Assembly (NCBI GenBank): GCA_035533215.1
Contig: DATLUG010000010.1
Location: 1-64,000 of the forward strand
Source of the DNA: DAHUZL01 sp035533215
GTDB lineage: Bacteria > Chloroflexota > Dormibacteria > Aeolococcales > Bog-877
DNA: 64,000 nucleotides
Reading direction: 5' to 3'
Position 1 is the stretch's first letter; each line of letters begins with the position of its first letter. Position numbers and translations under genes: made by a program. The notes beneath the pieces were generated by a model, which was given only the letters and a program-made list of their open reading frames with translations, was not told the DNA's origin and searched no databases. Positions 1 through 7,535 of the stretch are shown one piece after another.

Positions 1-47
1 GCCAAGCCCGCCGCTGCCCCCGCTGCCATGCCACCCCACCCCCGGGG

Positions 48-139
48 TGATCGGATTTAGCCGATTTCGGTGATCGGATTCGACCGAAACGCCTGATCGG
101 ATTCAGCCGAAACGGCTGATCGGATTACTCCGAAATCCG
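48..139. repeat. Four 23-bp tandem direct repeats
   Basis: Units start at 48, 71, 94 and 117 with an exact 23-bp period. All four begin with the identical ten bases TGATCGGATT. The rest is less conserved; units 2-4 share CCGAAA after a 3-base variable spacer. The fourth unit overlaps the end of the recombinase remnant, whose stop codon lies inside it. Period and organisation resemble plasmid iterons or tandem protein-binding sites, but no function can be read from sequence alone. Confidence 0.8.
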
Positions 140-432
140 CAACTGAAGGGCGTCGAGGCTGCTGCGGGCAAAGCGGTCCAACTTCCACACCACCACTAGG
201 TCCATCCGGCCGTGCCGGGCCTCCCCGAGGAGCTGGCGCCATGCCCGCCGGCCCGGAGGTCCGATGCCGAGGCGTGATCCACGTATTCGGCGGCCACGAT
301 CCAGCCCCGAGCGGCGGCCAACTCCCGCATGGGCACGAGCTGCGTCTCGGGGTCCTGCCCCTTGTCGTCGGTGGAGACGCGGCCATAGAGCGCCGCTTTG
401 ACCGGCCGGCCGCCCCCGACCTCAGCGGGCAT
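125..432 (-). pseudogene. Serine recombinase (resolvase) N-terminal remnant, frameshifted
   Basis: The first frame, starting at ATG 432, gives the resolvase N-terminus with the catalytic serine in ALYGRVST and the following KGQDPETQL segment. Near position 255, in a G/C run, homology moves to another frame. That frame carries the second part of the catalytic domain, including LVVVWKLDRFARSS, which is the conserved arginine helix region. The reading then stops at TAA 127-125, inside the 23-bp repeat array, so the C-terminal DNA-binding half is missing. It is therefore both frameshifted and truncated. It starts within the end of the preceding gene (11-bp overlap). A sequencing indel could explain the shift but not the truncation. 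Confidence 0.75.
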
Positions 433-664
433 GGTCGCCCCCGGTGGGGGCCGATGGCCGACCGGCCCCGCTGGCGGCGCGGCGGCGGAGCCGGGCCAGG
501 TGGGCGAGGTCCGCTGGGTCCGGCTCGACGCCGTCCCACCGCCGGTCCTGCTGGAGGAGCCACTCGTAGACCCGTAGGTCGTCGGCGGGGTCGGGCATCC
601 GCCCCGCCGCGAGGGCTGCCGCCATCCGGCCCAGGGCGAACATCACCGCGGCTTCGCGGGTCAT
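422..664 (-). CDS. Small hypothetical protein of the element
   Basis: An 80-residue protein with no family I recognise. The N-terminal 25 residues form an alanine-rich helix (MFALGRMAAALAAGR), followed by an acidic and Trp-containing stretch (YEWLLQQDRRWDGVEPD) and an Arg-rich tail. Its ATG overlaps the stop of the upstream gene by 4 bp (661-664), so it is probably translated by coupling with the two paralogous proteins before it. The recombinase remnant begins within its last codons. The codon pattern and tight packing argue that it is real. Confidence 0.55.
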   Translation of the reverse strand: MTREAAVMFALGRMAAALAAGRMPDPADDLRVYEWLLQQDRRWDGVEPDPADLAHLARLRRRAASGAGRPSAPTGGDHAR

Positions 665-1080
665 CGGACCGCCCCTCGGACGGCGCGCTCCACCGCGTCC
701 AACCCCGCCGTCACCTCCGCCACGTACGCGCCGACCCCGGCCGCCCAGCTCGGCGGCTCGGTGGTGGCGACGCCGGACTCCAGCACGTCGAGGTAGCCCT
801 GCCAGCTCGGGCCGGGGATCGCCGCCCGGGGGTGCGGGAGCCGGGTCAACCCCTCGCAGCGGGCGGCCAACCTCGCCTCGGCATCCACGAGCTGGCGGAG
901 GGACGGCCCAAGCGCCTCGACCTCGGACACCACGGTGGGACGTGCCGACCCGGTGAGCTGGACCGTCCCCGGCCCCACCCCGGGCTCCAACCCGACTCCG
1001 GCCGCGAAGCAGGCGCGGAGCGTCGCGAGGATGCGGGCGGGATCGGCGGCCGGGCGGGACCGCGGCGTGGCCGAGGTCAC
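661..1080 (-). CDS. Hypothetical element protein, paralogue of the next gene
   Basis: A 139-residue protein. I chose GTG 1080, which overlaps the upstream stop as GTGA, over a longer ATG start at 1218 that would run through the upstream gene. Its C-terminal half shows the pattern LPxPR-x4-GPxWQ-x2-LDV, shared with the protein at 1077-1490 (LPAPR...GPEWQSFLDV there, LPHPR...GPSWQGYLDV here), so the two look like diverged duplicates. The N-terminal part is Ala/Arg-rich and less conserved. No catalytic motif or membrane segment is visible and the function is unknown. Confidence 0.6.
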   Translation of the reverse strand: MTSATPRSRPAADPARILATLRACFAAGVGLEPGVGPGTVQLTGSARPTVVSEVEALGPSLRQLVDAEARLAARCEGLTRLPHPRAAIPGPSWQGYLDVLESGVATTEPPSWAAGVGAYVAEVTAGLDAVERAVRGAVR

Positions 1081-1490
1081 GGCCCCTCCTCGGCTGGTCG
1101 CAGCGTCGGGGTGAGCTGGGCTTGCGCCCAGGCCAGGTACGCGGCCAGGGCCGCCTCGAAGCCGGCCCGGTCGCAGGCCCGGTAGGCGCAGTCGATCACG
1201 TCGAGGAAGCTCTGCCACTCCGGGCCGGTAACCGGAGGGCGGGGCGCGGGCAGCCGTTCGTAGGCGACCGCCAGCCCCTCGAAGCTATCCGCGAGCCGCA
1301 GCTCGGCGCTGAGCTGCCACACGAGGGCGGGCTTGACGGCGAGGATGGCGGCCTTGAGCGCCGGAGTGACCGCGGACCACGGCTGGAGGCGGAGCTTGCC
1401 CGGCTCGGGGTGAAGGCCGACCGTCACCCCGACGGCGGCGAGCTGGGCGCGGACCGTCTCGACGGTCGGGCCAGTCGGCGGGGCCGTCAC
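1077..1490 (-). CDS. TubC-like docking-domain hypothetical protein
   Basis: A 137-residue protein starting at GTG 1490, overlapping the ATPase stop by 4 bp. Residues about 10-62 (VRAQLAAVGVTV, then LTPALKAAILAVKPALVWQL-like helices) resemble the TubC N-terminal docking fold: a short helix, a beta hairpin, and a 'tpelkaalrahKaell' helix pair. This fold occurs as a stand-alone module in phage and plasmid accessory proteins as well as in polyketide synthases. The C-terminal half holds the GPEWQSFLDV motif shared with the following gene. Its position directly after the replication ATPase suggests an accessory role to replication, which is inference only. Confidence 0.6.
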   Translation of the reverse strand: MTAPPTGPTVETVRAQLAAVGVTVGLHPEPGKLRLQPWSAVTPALKAAILAVKPALVWQLSAELRLADSFEGLAVAYERLPAPRPPVTGPEWQSFLDVIDCAYRACDRAGFEAALAAYLAWAQAQLTPTLRPAEEGP

Positions 1491-2941
1491 AGCGTCCCCT
1501 CGTCCCGGTCGGGCGGGGTCGAATCGCGGCCATCCAGCCCGACTGCGGGGGGGTGGTGCTCAGATACACGTACTCGAGCATCACCCCCCACGGCTGCACC
1601 GCCCCGGAGAGCGTCGGAGGGAGATTCTGAGATCAAATCGGGCCCGGCCGGGAGCCCGGGGAGGGTGAGCACCACCCCTCCGGCGTGAGCACCACCCCCC
1701 TGGGGGCCCTCGGCGGCCCCGCCGCGGGCCGTGCGCCGCCGTCTGGGGCCCGCGTCAGTGGGAGGCGGTGGTGGTGTTGGGGGCGGCTGATCGGCCGGCT
1801 GATCCGGTTGCCGGACCCACCACGCGAGGCCCATGGGCGTCGTCGCGTGCTCGGCGACGACGCCGACCTCGGCCCGGGCGCGCCGGAGGGTTGCCGCCGT
1901 GTGGCCCGCCACGTCGGCCGCGGCGTCGAGCTCGCGGGACCAGCGCGGGCCGTCCGCGAGCTGGGCCGTGAGCCAGGCGACCGCCCGTGCCCGCTCCCCG
2001 GCCTCGGCGGCGTCCCGTGGCGCCGGCCGAGCCAGGAGCCGATCCGCGGTCAGCTCGGGGTCAAGCTGGCCCCACTGGAGCCCATCGGGGAAGGGGAGGA
2101 ACAACTCGATCCCCGGCCGCTCGGCGCCGAGGTTGTTTTTGAGTTGCACGACGGCGCGACGCTCCGTGTCTGGGTCGCGCCCGACCAGGAGCGCCGCCCG
2201 AACCGCGGCGGTGTAGGCGACCGAACCCAGCACGCGCAGCACCGGGTCGTCAGTTTCGGACTTGCGCAAGTGGGCCAGTCCGACGACGGCGATCCCGCTC
2301 CGCGCGGCGAAATCCTGAAGCGGCTGGAGCGCCGCCCGCGTTTCGTTGTCGCGGTACATGTCGTGCGCATCGCCCAGGAACACGTTGAGCGGCGAGATCA
2401 CGAGGAGCGCCACGTCGCCGATCTCCGCACACTGCCGCTCTAGATCGGCCAGGGCCTTCGCGTCGGGCACGACCGGACGGCCCTCCGCATCACGCGCGCC
2501 CATCACGAAGTGCACGCGTGTGAGGTCGGCGCCTAGGAGCTCCGCACGTGGGCGCAAGGTGTCGTGCGGATCGTCCTCGTATTCCAGCCACATCACTGAT
2601 CGCGGCCCGTCGGGCGCCTCGCCGTCGGGCAACGCGACGCCCAGGGTCATCGCCGCCGTGACCGCCATGGCGACCCACCCCTTGCCCATGCCAGCATGAC
2701 CAGCGATGAGAGAGAGTCGACCGCGTGGGATGCGGTGCGCCCATAGCCACGGCACGGCGCGCGCCACTACGTCGATGGCGCGGGCGATGACGACGGAGAC
2801 CCCGGCCCCCCTGCCATTCGGGGTAGGCCCGCCGCTGTCCGGCGAGGGAGCGGCCGGGTCGTCCGCGTCGGCCGCCGGCTCCGGCTGCGCTCCCCGGATG
2901 TCGTCGGGGTCGACGTCGGCGAAGTCGGGTTCGCCAGCCAT
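1487..2941 (-). CDS. RepA-like AAA/RecA-fold replication ATPase
   Basis: A 484-residue protein whose ATG 2941 shares one base with the primase stop (TGATG). The first 50 residues are acidic and disordered. Walker A is GHAGMGKG at about residues 81-88. The Walker B strand ends LLVISPL near 179-185, where plasmid RepA and related RecA-fold helicases normally have Asp; here it is Ser. A sensor-like VVGLAHLRK follows near 219-227, and a proline-rich then Arg-rich tail closes the protein. Family knowledge (hexameric RecA-like helicase/ATPase beside a Toprim primase) supports a replication or DNA-loading role. The missing acidic residue leaves hydrolysis in doubt. Confidence 0.8.
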   Translation of the reverse strand: MAGEPDFADVDPDDIRGAQPEPAADADDPAAPSPDSGGPTPNGRGAGVSVVIARAIDVVARAVPWLWAHRIPRGRLSLIAGHAGMGKGWVAMAVTAAMTLGVALPDGEAPDGPRSVMWLEYEDDPHDTLRPRAELLGADLTRVHFVMGARDAEGRPVVPDAKALADLERQCAEIGDVALLVISPLNVFLGDAHDMYRDNETRAALQPLQDFAARSGIAVVGLAHLRKSETDDPVLRVLGSVAYTAAVRAALLVGRDPDTERRAVVQLKNNLGAERPGIELFLPFPDGLQWGQLDPELTADRLLARPAPRDAAEAGERARAVAWLTAQLADGPRWSRELDAAADVAGHTAATLRRARAEVGVVAEHATTPMGLAWWVRQPDQPADQPPPTPPPPPTDAGPRRRRTARGGAAEGPQGGGAHAGGVVLTLPGLPAGPDLISESPSDALRGGAAVGGDARVRVSEHHPPAVGLDGRDSTPPDRDEGTL

Positions 2942-3849
2942 CAGGCCGCCGCCGGGTGGGGGACGAACACCTCGACCGTGATTCCGCGACGCCGTGCCCG
3001 CGCCGCGAGCTGATCGGCCGCGCCACGTCCGGCGGGGTCGGTGTCGGCCCAGACCTGGAGCGCGACCAGACCGTCCGGCAGCTCCAATGCCGCCACCCCG
3101 GGGGCGCTCCCCGCCGCCCACAGCGGGATGCCGCGCGCCTCGGCGACTGCTAGGGCGGTTTCGATGCCCTCGGCGACGGCGAGCCGACCGTCGGCGAGCT
3201 CGCCCAGGTGGATTGCCGACCCGTGAACGCGGCCGAGGAAGCGCTTCGGGACGGCAACGGCGGCCTGACCCAGTCCGATCGGGTCGAGGAATGTGCGCGA
3301 GAGGCCGGTGACGCTGCCGTCGGGCAGCGTGAATCTCGCCACCATCCCCGCGAACCACCGCCGCGGCTGGGCGAGCTCCGCGTACAGGAGCGACGAGTGG
3401 AGCCGCAGGGCGGGCGGCACGGCACCGCTCAGCCCACGGTGGCGCAGGTAGGCGGCGAGCCGGGGGTGGTCGGGAACCGCCCCGGCCCAGAGCCGGGCGA
3501 CCAGCGCCAGCGTCGCCCCGGGGGACGGCGGCACGGGCACGTAGCCGGGCGGCCAGGCCGGCGGCGGGGCGCCGCCCAGCCGGTCGCGCACCGCCGCCGC
3601 GACCGCGGGCCGGGAGCAGCCGCCGTGGCACGTGAAGAGCGGCGCCCGATCGCCTGGGCGCACGCTGAGCGACGGGGACCGGTCGCCCTGACCCTGACCG
3701 TGGGCCGGGGCCGGGCAGTGGCTCGGCCCGGACCCCCGCCTGACGGAGGCGGCGCACGGGCAGCCGGGCTGACCGCAGGCCAGGGCGGCTAGGATCGCGA
3801 CCGCTGACGGCGGCGTAATCTGGGGCGTGGTCGGTGGGTGGAAAGACAT
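2941..3849 (-). CDS. Toprim-domain primase
   Basis: A 302-residue protein. The N-terminus carries a CHC2-like zinc site: Cys45 and His50 in SHCPAPAH, then DRSPSLSV and a CHGGC pair near 74-78, as in phage and plasmid primases. The C-terminal third is a Toprim fold with VAEGIETALA (the glutamate motif) and VWADTDPAGRGAADQL (the DxD motif). It should synthesise primers on the element's DNA together with the ATPase encoded immediately downstream. The start at ATG 3849 has no obvious strong ribosome-binding site. The presence of both zinc site and Toprim suggests an intact enzyme, although it is short for a DnaG, with no DnaB-binding domain. Confidence 0.85.
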   Translation of the reverse strand: MSFHPPTTPQITPPSAVAILAALACGQPGCPCAASVRRGSGPSHCPAPAHGQGQGDRSPSLSVRPGDRAPLFTCHGGCSRPAVAAAVRDRLGGAPPPAWPPGYVPVPPSPGATLALVARLWAGAVPDHPRLAAYLRHRGLSGAVPPALRLHSSLLYAELAQPRRWFAGMVARFTLPDGSVTGLSRTFLDPIGLGQAAVAVPKRFLGRVHGSAIHLGELADGRLAVAEGIETALAVAEARGIPLWAAGSAPGVAALELPDGLVALQVWADTDPAGRGAADQLAARARRRGITVEVFVPHPAAA

Positions 3850-3896
3850 CGGCCCTGGTCGCCGGGGTCCGGGCCGGACCCGCGGCGGCCCCCTCC

Positions 3897-4184
3897 CTAC
3901 GAGCCCGGCCCCACGGGCGCCGCGGGAGCGACCGGGGCGAGGAGGCTGGCGATCCCCTCCGGCAGCTCCACGACCGGGGTCGCGGCCAACGCCCGCCCGA
4001 TCCGGCCGAGGGTCGGCCCGGTGATGGCACCGCCGCGAAGGGCCTTGCTGACGGTTGCCTCGCTGAGGCCCGCGATCCGGGCGAACCCCTGCTGATCGAG
4101 CCCGCGGATCGCGACCGCGACGCGGAGCGCGCTGGGGTCGGGGGTCACGGTGGCGGCGCGGCGAGCCGGGGTGGTGGTGGCCAT
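3897..4184 (-). CDS. Small helix-turn-helix (XRE-like) protein
   Basis: A 95-residue protein. ATG 4184 is preferred over TTG 4217 because a GGTGGAA ribosome-binding site sits just upstream of it. Residues about 25-60 read as a Cro/CI-type HTH: RGLDQQGFARIAGLSEATVSK, with the recognition helix around SEATVSKAL, then a dimerisation-type tail. It lies between the primase and the zinc-ribbon gene and may be the element's copy-number or lysogeny-type regulator, or an excisionase-like factor. No operator could be identified with confidence. Confidence 0.65.
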   Translation of the reverse strand: MATTTPARRAATVTPDPSALRVAVAIRGLDQQGFARIAGLSEATVSKALRGGAITGPTLGRIGRALAATPVVELPEGIASLLAPVAPAAPVGPGS

Positions 4185-4284
4185 CGCCCGCAATTCCACC
4201 AGGATGGCCCCGGGCAAACTTGTCGGTTTCGTGTCGTGCTGTGATGCGGCCCTGCCGCGACGGGGCCGGCCCGGGCCCGGCTCT

Positions 4285-5295
4285 CTACGGGTCCGGGGTC
4301 TGGGTCAGCCAGATGCCACAGTGCGGGCACCGCGCCAGGAGCTGGTCCGGTGACACCTCTGTGGCCGCGCCGCACCGCAAACACGGCGCCGGCTCCAGTG
4401 GCCGGACGTGCGCCGCGCCCCAGCCCCAGGCGCCGTACGTGGCGACGAGGACGCCGGCGAGCTCCGGCTGGTCGCGCAACTCGCCGCGGTGGACCCGGAA
4501 GCCGCGCGCCCGGGCGTGGTCGTCGAACCCCGTGAACCGATCGCGGATGCGGGCCGCCTCGGGCTCGGTCAGCCGGGCCAGCACCCACAGCCACCCGTTC
4601 GGCGGTGGCATCGAGTCGAACAAGGCACGGGGCCACGCGCCCGGTTCACCGGGGAGGGCCACCCCCGCGCTTCGGGCGCGGTCCATCCCCATGGCATGGT
4701 CGAGGACGGCGCCGACGGTGAGGTGGCCCGGATCCCCGGGGGGGATGGTCGGGTCCAGGGCATCGTCCAGGGCCACAGCGGTACCGTGGCCCAGCCCCAG
4801 GGCCGTGATGGTGTGGGCCAAGACGCCGCGTCGGTCCGCACCCCGCATCAGGTTGCGATAGGGCCAGTCTCGGTGCTGGCCCCAGTAGTCGGCGAGCGAA
4901 GCGTTCTGATCGTCAAGCGTGGCGAGCGACAGCGCTCGGTCCTCCTCCCACCCCTTGCAGAACCGCCACTGCCAGCGGAGCCGGTCCTCCCGCCAGCGCG
5001 GGAAACACGCGGGTCGCTTGGCCGACCACCACAGGCGGTGACGGAGCAGCGTCAGTGTCGGGGACCGCTGCGCTTGGCCGTAGGCTGTGCGGACGTCGGT
5101 GAGCTGCGCCAATATCTCGCGCGGGTACCGGTAGGCGGGTGGCCGCCCCTGCCCTGGGCCGCGCCGTCCCCCATCGACCAGCTCGGCGGCGACGTACCGC
5201 TCGATGCTGCGCCAGCCGCCGAGGCCGAGCGTGGCGGCGTGGGCCTTGACCTGCTCGCGGGTGAGCCACCCGCCGGCGTCTGGGTCGTTGGCCAC
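4285..5295 (-). CDS. Hypothetical HTH/zinc-ribbon protein
   Basis: A 336-residue protein I do not recognise as a named family. The N-terminal 60 residues look like a winged-helix segment (LTREQVKAHAATLGL then RSIERYVAAELVDGG). The middle is helical and rich in Trp and Arg. The C-terminus has a zinc ribbon: CLRCG, 18 residues later CPHCG (about residues 307-330). It starts two bases after the integrase-proximal spacer and reads in the same direction. Element-encoded DNA-binding or accessory replication factors often combine these parts, but no enzymatic motif is visible. Confidence 0.6.
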   Translation of the reverse strand: MANDPDAGGWLTREQVKAHAATLGLGGWRSIERYVAAELVDGGRRGPGQGRPPAYRYPREILAQLTDVRTAYGQAQRSPTLTLLRHRLWWSAKRPACFPRWREDRLRWQWRFCKGWEEDRALSLATLDDQNASLADYWGQHRDWPYRNLMRGADRRGVLAHTITALGLGHGTAVALDDALDPTIPPGDPGHLTVGAVLDHAMGMDRARSAGVALPGEPGAWPRALFDSMPPPNGWLWVLARLTEPEAARIRDRFTGFDDHARARGFRVHRGELRDQPELAGVLVATYGAWGWGAAHVRPLEPAPCLRCGAATEVSPDQLLARCPHCGIWLTQTPDP

Positions 5296-5297
5296 GC

Positions 5298-6455
5298 TCA
5301 GCCCGTCGGCGTCGTGGGGGCGGTGAGGATGCGGTCGAGCGTGTCGGCGGCGTGCCGACGGCTCCCAGGGACGCTCCGGACGTAGTGTTTCAAGGTGGTG
5401 ACCACGCCGTCGCCCAGGTAGTCGCCGACCGTCTGGATCGGCACGCCGCTATCGGCGAGCAGTGAAGCTGCCGTGCGCCGCAGCCCGTGCATCCCGACGT
5501 TGGGCAGCCCGAGCGCAGCGCACTGCCGCCGGAGGCGACGCGCGATCGCGGGACCGAAGCGGGGCTCGCCCCGCGGGCCGGCAAAGATGAGGGCGCCCCA
5601 CTCGTCCCGCCACTGCGATCCCGCCAGGAGACGGAGTCCGGCCTGCCGAGCCCGCTGGCGGTCGAGCGCGGCCACCGCCAGCGGGGCGAGAGGCACGGCG
5701 CGACGCGCCCGCTGGGTCTTGGGTTCGCTCAGGAGCCAGGTGCCGTTGACGCGTTGCAGTGACCGCTCGACCCGCAGGACCCGCTGCTGAGCGTCCACGT
5801 CGTCCCAGCGCAGCCCGAGCAGCTCGCTGAGCCGCAGCCCCGTGGTCACGGCGACCACCCACAGGGGGCCCTCCGCATCCGTCTCGGCCGCGGCGAGCAG
5901 CTGGCCGGCCTCCGCTTGTGTCAGCGCGGGCCGCTGCGGGTCGGGGAGGCGGGGCGCGTCCGCCAGCGCGGCCACGTTCCTGGTGACCGTCCCGTGGCGG
6001 ACGGCGGCCTCAAGGGTGGCGCGGAGGACGGTGCGCACCCCCGCGACGGTGGCCGGCGAGAGCCCGGCCGCCGACTTGGCCGCCAACAGGCGGTTGACGT
6101 GCCCCACCTCCAGCCGAGGGAGGGGGACGCTGCCGAGGCTGGGCAGGACGTGGGCGGTCAGAAGTTGCCGGTACTTCTCCACCGTCCGAGGCCGACATCG
6201 GAGCGTCACCCCAGTCAACCACGCTTCGGCATGCTCGCCGAGGGTCGGCCCGCGCCCCCGGCGGGCGACGACCATGCCGACGTTGCGGTCGCGCAAGGCC
6301 TCGATGAGCCGGTCCTCGGCTTGTCGGCGGGAAGCCCCGTAGAGATGCTTGCGCACAAGCCGGCCCTCGGCGTCGCGGACCGAGTACCGCGCCTCCCAGC
6401 GCCCGTCGCTCCGCCGGGTGACGCCGCCGGTGCCATTAGCCCGCTTGCCCGCCAT
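5298..6455 (-). CDS. Tyrosine-family integrase
   Basis: A 385-residue site-specific recombinase. ATG 6455 is chosen over the longer start at 6599 because GGAGG lies 5 bases upstream and the residues before it look non-coding. The order is an AP2-like arm-binding N-terminus (RRSDGRWEARYSV), a SAM-like core-binding domain, then the catalytic domain. The catalytic set includes Arg in TTGLRLSELLGL, Lys in SEPKTQRARR, the HGLRR box, and Tyr in LKHYVRS. The box before the tyrosine reads LGD rather than the usual LGH. It should catalyse integration and excision at the tRNA 3' end found about 200 bp to its right. Confidence 0.93.
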   Translation of the reverse strand: MAGKRANGTGGVTRRSDGRWEARYSVRDAEGRLVRKHLYGASRRQAEDRLIEALRDRNVGMVVARRGRGPTLGEHAEAWLTGVTLRCRPRTVEKYRQLLTAHVLPSLGSVPLPRLEVGHVNRLLAAKSAAGLSPATVAGVRTVLRATLEAAVRHGTVTRNVAALADAPRLPDPQRPALTQAEAGQLLAAAETDAEGPLWVVAVTTGLRLSELLGLRWDDVDAQQRVLRVERSLQRVNGTWLLSEPKTQRARRAVPLAPLAVAALDRQRARQAGLRLLAGSQWRDEWGALIFAGPRGEPRFGPAIARRLRRQCAALGLPNVGMHGLRRTAASLLADSGVPIQTVGDYLGDGVVTTLKHYVRSVPGSRRHAADTLDRILTAPTTPTG

Positions 6456-6656
6456 CCCGCCTCCTCGACCGGCGCCTGACGCCAACCGCTCTTGCCCCGG
6501 TTCCCGAACTGCCTCAGTTGACGCCAACGCTGACGCCAACCGGGGTTCGCGGGGATGGTAGCAGGTGGGCGACGGTGCGCCCGGGTGCGCTCCAACCAAA
6601 TTCAGGACGTCGTCCGTGGCAGCTCTGGAGGTCGGCCCACTAGGGCCAGTGCCGGA

Positions 6657-6697
6657 CTTTCAAGGTGGGAACCGGAGTTCGACTCTCCGTGCGGGTA
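6657..6697 (+). other. tRNA 3' fragment, probable attR (tRNA-Glu-like)
   Basis: The segment reads as an anticodon loop CTTTCAA (anticodon TTC, Glu), the 3' anticodon stem GGTGG, a 4-base variable loop, a perfect T arm (CGGAG, loop TTCGACT, CTCCG), a 7-base 3' acceptor strand TGCGGGT and discriminator A. CCA is not encoded. The matching 5' half (ACCCGCA and CCACC) is absent upstream, so it cannot be a functional tRNA. It lies at the integrase end of the element in the orientation expected if an intact tRNA gene stands at the unseen left end. Confidence 0.65.
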
Positions 6698-6838
6698 GGC
6701 CGTGTGTTGCACGGTTGGTCCCGCAACCGCCGGGCGGACCCCGGGCCCAGCTCGCGTGGGGGCTGACCCTGGAGCGGGGCCGCAACCCGGTGCGCCCGAC
6801 CGTGCTTCCTTGGGGGAAACTCAGCGCGATCCGTATTG

Positions 6839-6847
6839 TGCTACCCT
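6839..6847 (+). promoter_or_regulatory. Extended -10 promoter element TGCTACCCT
   Basis: An extended -10 (TGC plus TACCCT) lies ten bases before GTG 6857, so transcription would start almost at the start codon. No good -35 is visible. The bases just downstream (CTGTGTACGCAG, 6846-6857) form an imperfect palindrome matching 10 of 12 positions, a candidate autoregulatory site for the toxin-antitoxin pair. Confidence 0.35.
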
Positions 6848-6856
6848 GTGTACGCA

Positions 6857-7144
6857 GTGGTAACAACGGTGGGGGTGCGGGAGCTGCGCCAGCAGGTCAG
6901 CGCGGTCCTCGAGCGCGTGGTCGGGGGCGCAGTGGTGGAGATCACGCACCGCGGCCGCCCGATCGCTCGGATCGTGCCGCTGCGCCCGTCGGCACTCGAC
7001 CAGCTGGTCGTGGAGGGGCGGGCGACGGAGGTGTCCGGCGACCTCCTCGACGTGATGGAGGAGCTCCAGCTACCGCGCCCGGCAACGCCCGGCACCCGTC
7101 TGCCGTCGCACGCGCTCGCCGAGGCCCGCTCCGATGAGCGGTAG
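6857..7144 (+). CDS. Phd/YefM-type antitoxin
   Basis: A 95-residue protein matching the Phd/YefM fold: VGVRELRQQVSAVLERV, then VVEITHRGRPIARIVPL, which is the DNA-binding N-terminal domain, followed by a disordered toxin-binding tail. The start is uncertain: GTG 6857 fits a near-leaderless transcript, GTG 6869 and TTG 6836 are in the same frame. It overlaps the PIN toxin gene by 11 bp, the standard arrangement. It neutralises the toxin by covering its active site and normally represses its own promoter. Confidence 0.85.
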   Translation: MVTTVGVRELRQQVSAVLERVVGGAVVEITHRGRPIARIVPLRPSALDQLVVEGRATEVSGDLLDVMEELQLPRPATPGTRLPSHALAEARSDER

Positions 7145-7535
7145 GGTGGCCTACCTTGACACGTCGGCATTCGTGAAGTTGATCGTGGCGGAGCCCGAGT
7201 CCGTGGAGCTGCGACGGTTCATCGCCCGCTGGCCGGAGCGCGGAGCCGCCGCCCTGCTGCGCACCGAGGCGGTGCGGGCGCTTCGCCGAGCGGGTCATGA
7301 GCACCTGCTGGGCGCGACCCGTCGGCTGCTCGCCACGGTGCGGCTGATCCGACTCGACGAACCGCTGCTCGATCGTGCGGCCGAGCTCCAGCCGCGCGAG
7401 CTACGCACGCTGGACGCGGTCCACCTCGCAGCGGCGCTGGCCCTGGGCAGCGATCTCGGCGTCGTCGTCACGTATGACGCTCGGTTGGCGTCGGCCGCAC
7501 TCGAGACCGGTCTCCTGGTCGCGTCGCCCACGTAG
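7134..7535 (+). CDS. VapC-type PIN-domain toxin
   Basis: A 133-residue PIN ribonuclease. The four acidic metal ligands can be placed: Asp in AYLDTSAFVK near residue 9, Glu in RTEAVRAL near 45, Asp in LRTLDAVHLA near 93 and Asp in TYDARLASA near 113. It should cleave RNA (often initiator or other tRNAs) when freed from the Phd-type partner encoded just upstream. The gene lies about 440 bp outside the tRNA fragment, so it belongs to the host side rather than to the integrated element. Confidence 0.88.
   Translation: MSGRVAYLDTSAFVKLIVAEPESVELRRFIARWPERGAAALLRTEAVRALRRAGHEHLLGATRRLLATVRLIRLDEPLLDRAAELQPRELRTLDAVHLAAALALGSDLGVVVTYDARLASAALETGLLVASPT

Larger units (their letters stand above)
1..6697. 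mobile_element. Integrated genetic element, right part
   Basis: From the left edge to about 6697 every gene reads leftward and most are joined by 1-4 bp overlaps. Contents are a tyrosine integrase, a small HTH protein, a Toprim primase, a RecA-like ATPase, small unknown proteins and a broken serine recombinase. The integrase is the outermost gene, and about 200 bp beyond it lies a 3' tRNA fragment, the usual signature of tRNA-directed integration. No capsid, portal, terminase or conjugation gene is visible in this part, so it may be an integrative plasmid, a satellite or the early region of a prophage. The left junction is outside the window. Confidence 0.75.

Noticed and set aside
57..1185. 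Long open frames on the plus strand at the left edge
   Set aside because: They are antisense shadows of the leftward element genes, made of Arg/Pro/Gly-rich sequence without domains.
1487..4030. An 847-codon open frame spanning the ATPase and running antisense-free through the primase
   Set aside because: Only the part from ATG 2941 has family features; the rest is an off-frame read of the primase gene.
5298..6599. Longer integrase start at 6599
   Set aside because: The extra 48 residues have no family support, and the ATG at 6455 has a clear ribosome-binding site.
6590..6700. A complete functional tRNA gene at the element edge
   Set aside because: The 5' acceptor strand and 5' anticodon stem that would pair with the 3' half are absent.
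6857..7535. VapBC-type pair as cargo of the integrated element
   Set aside because: It lies beyond the tRNA fragment that marks the element edge and reads the other way.
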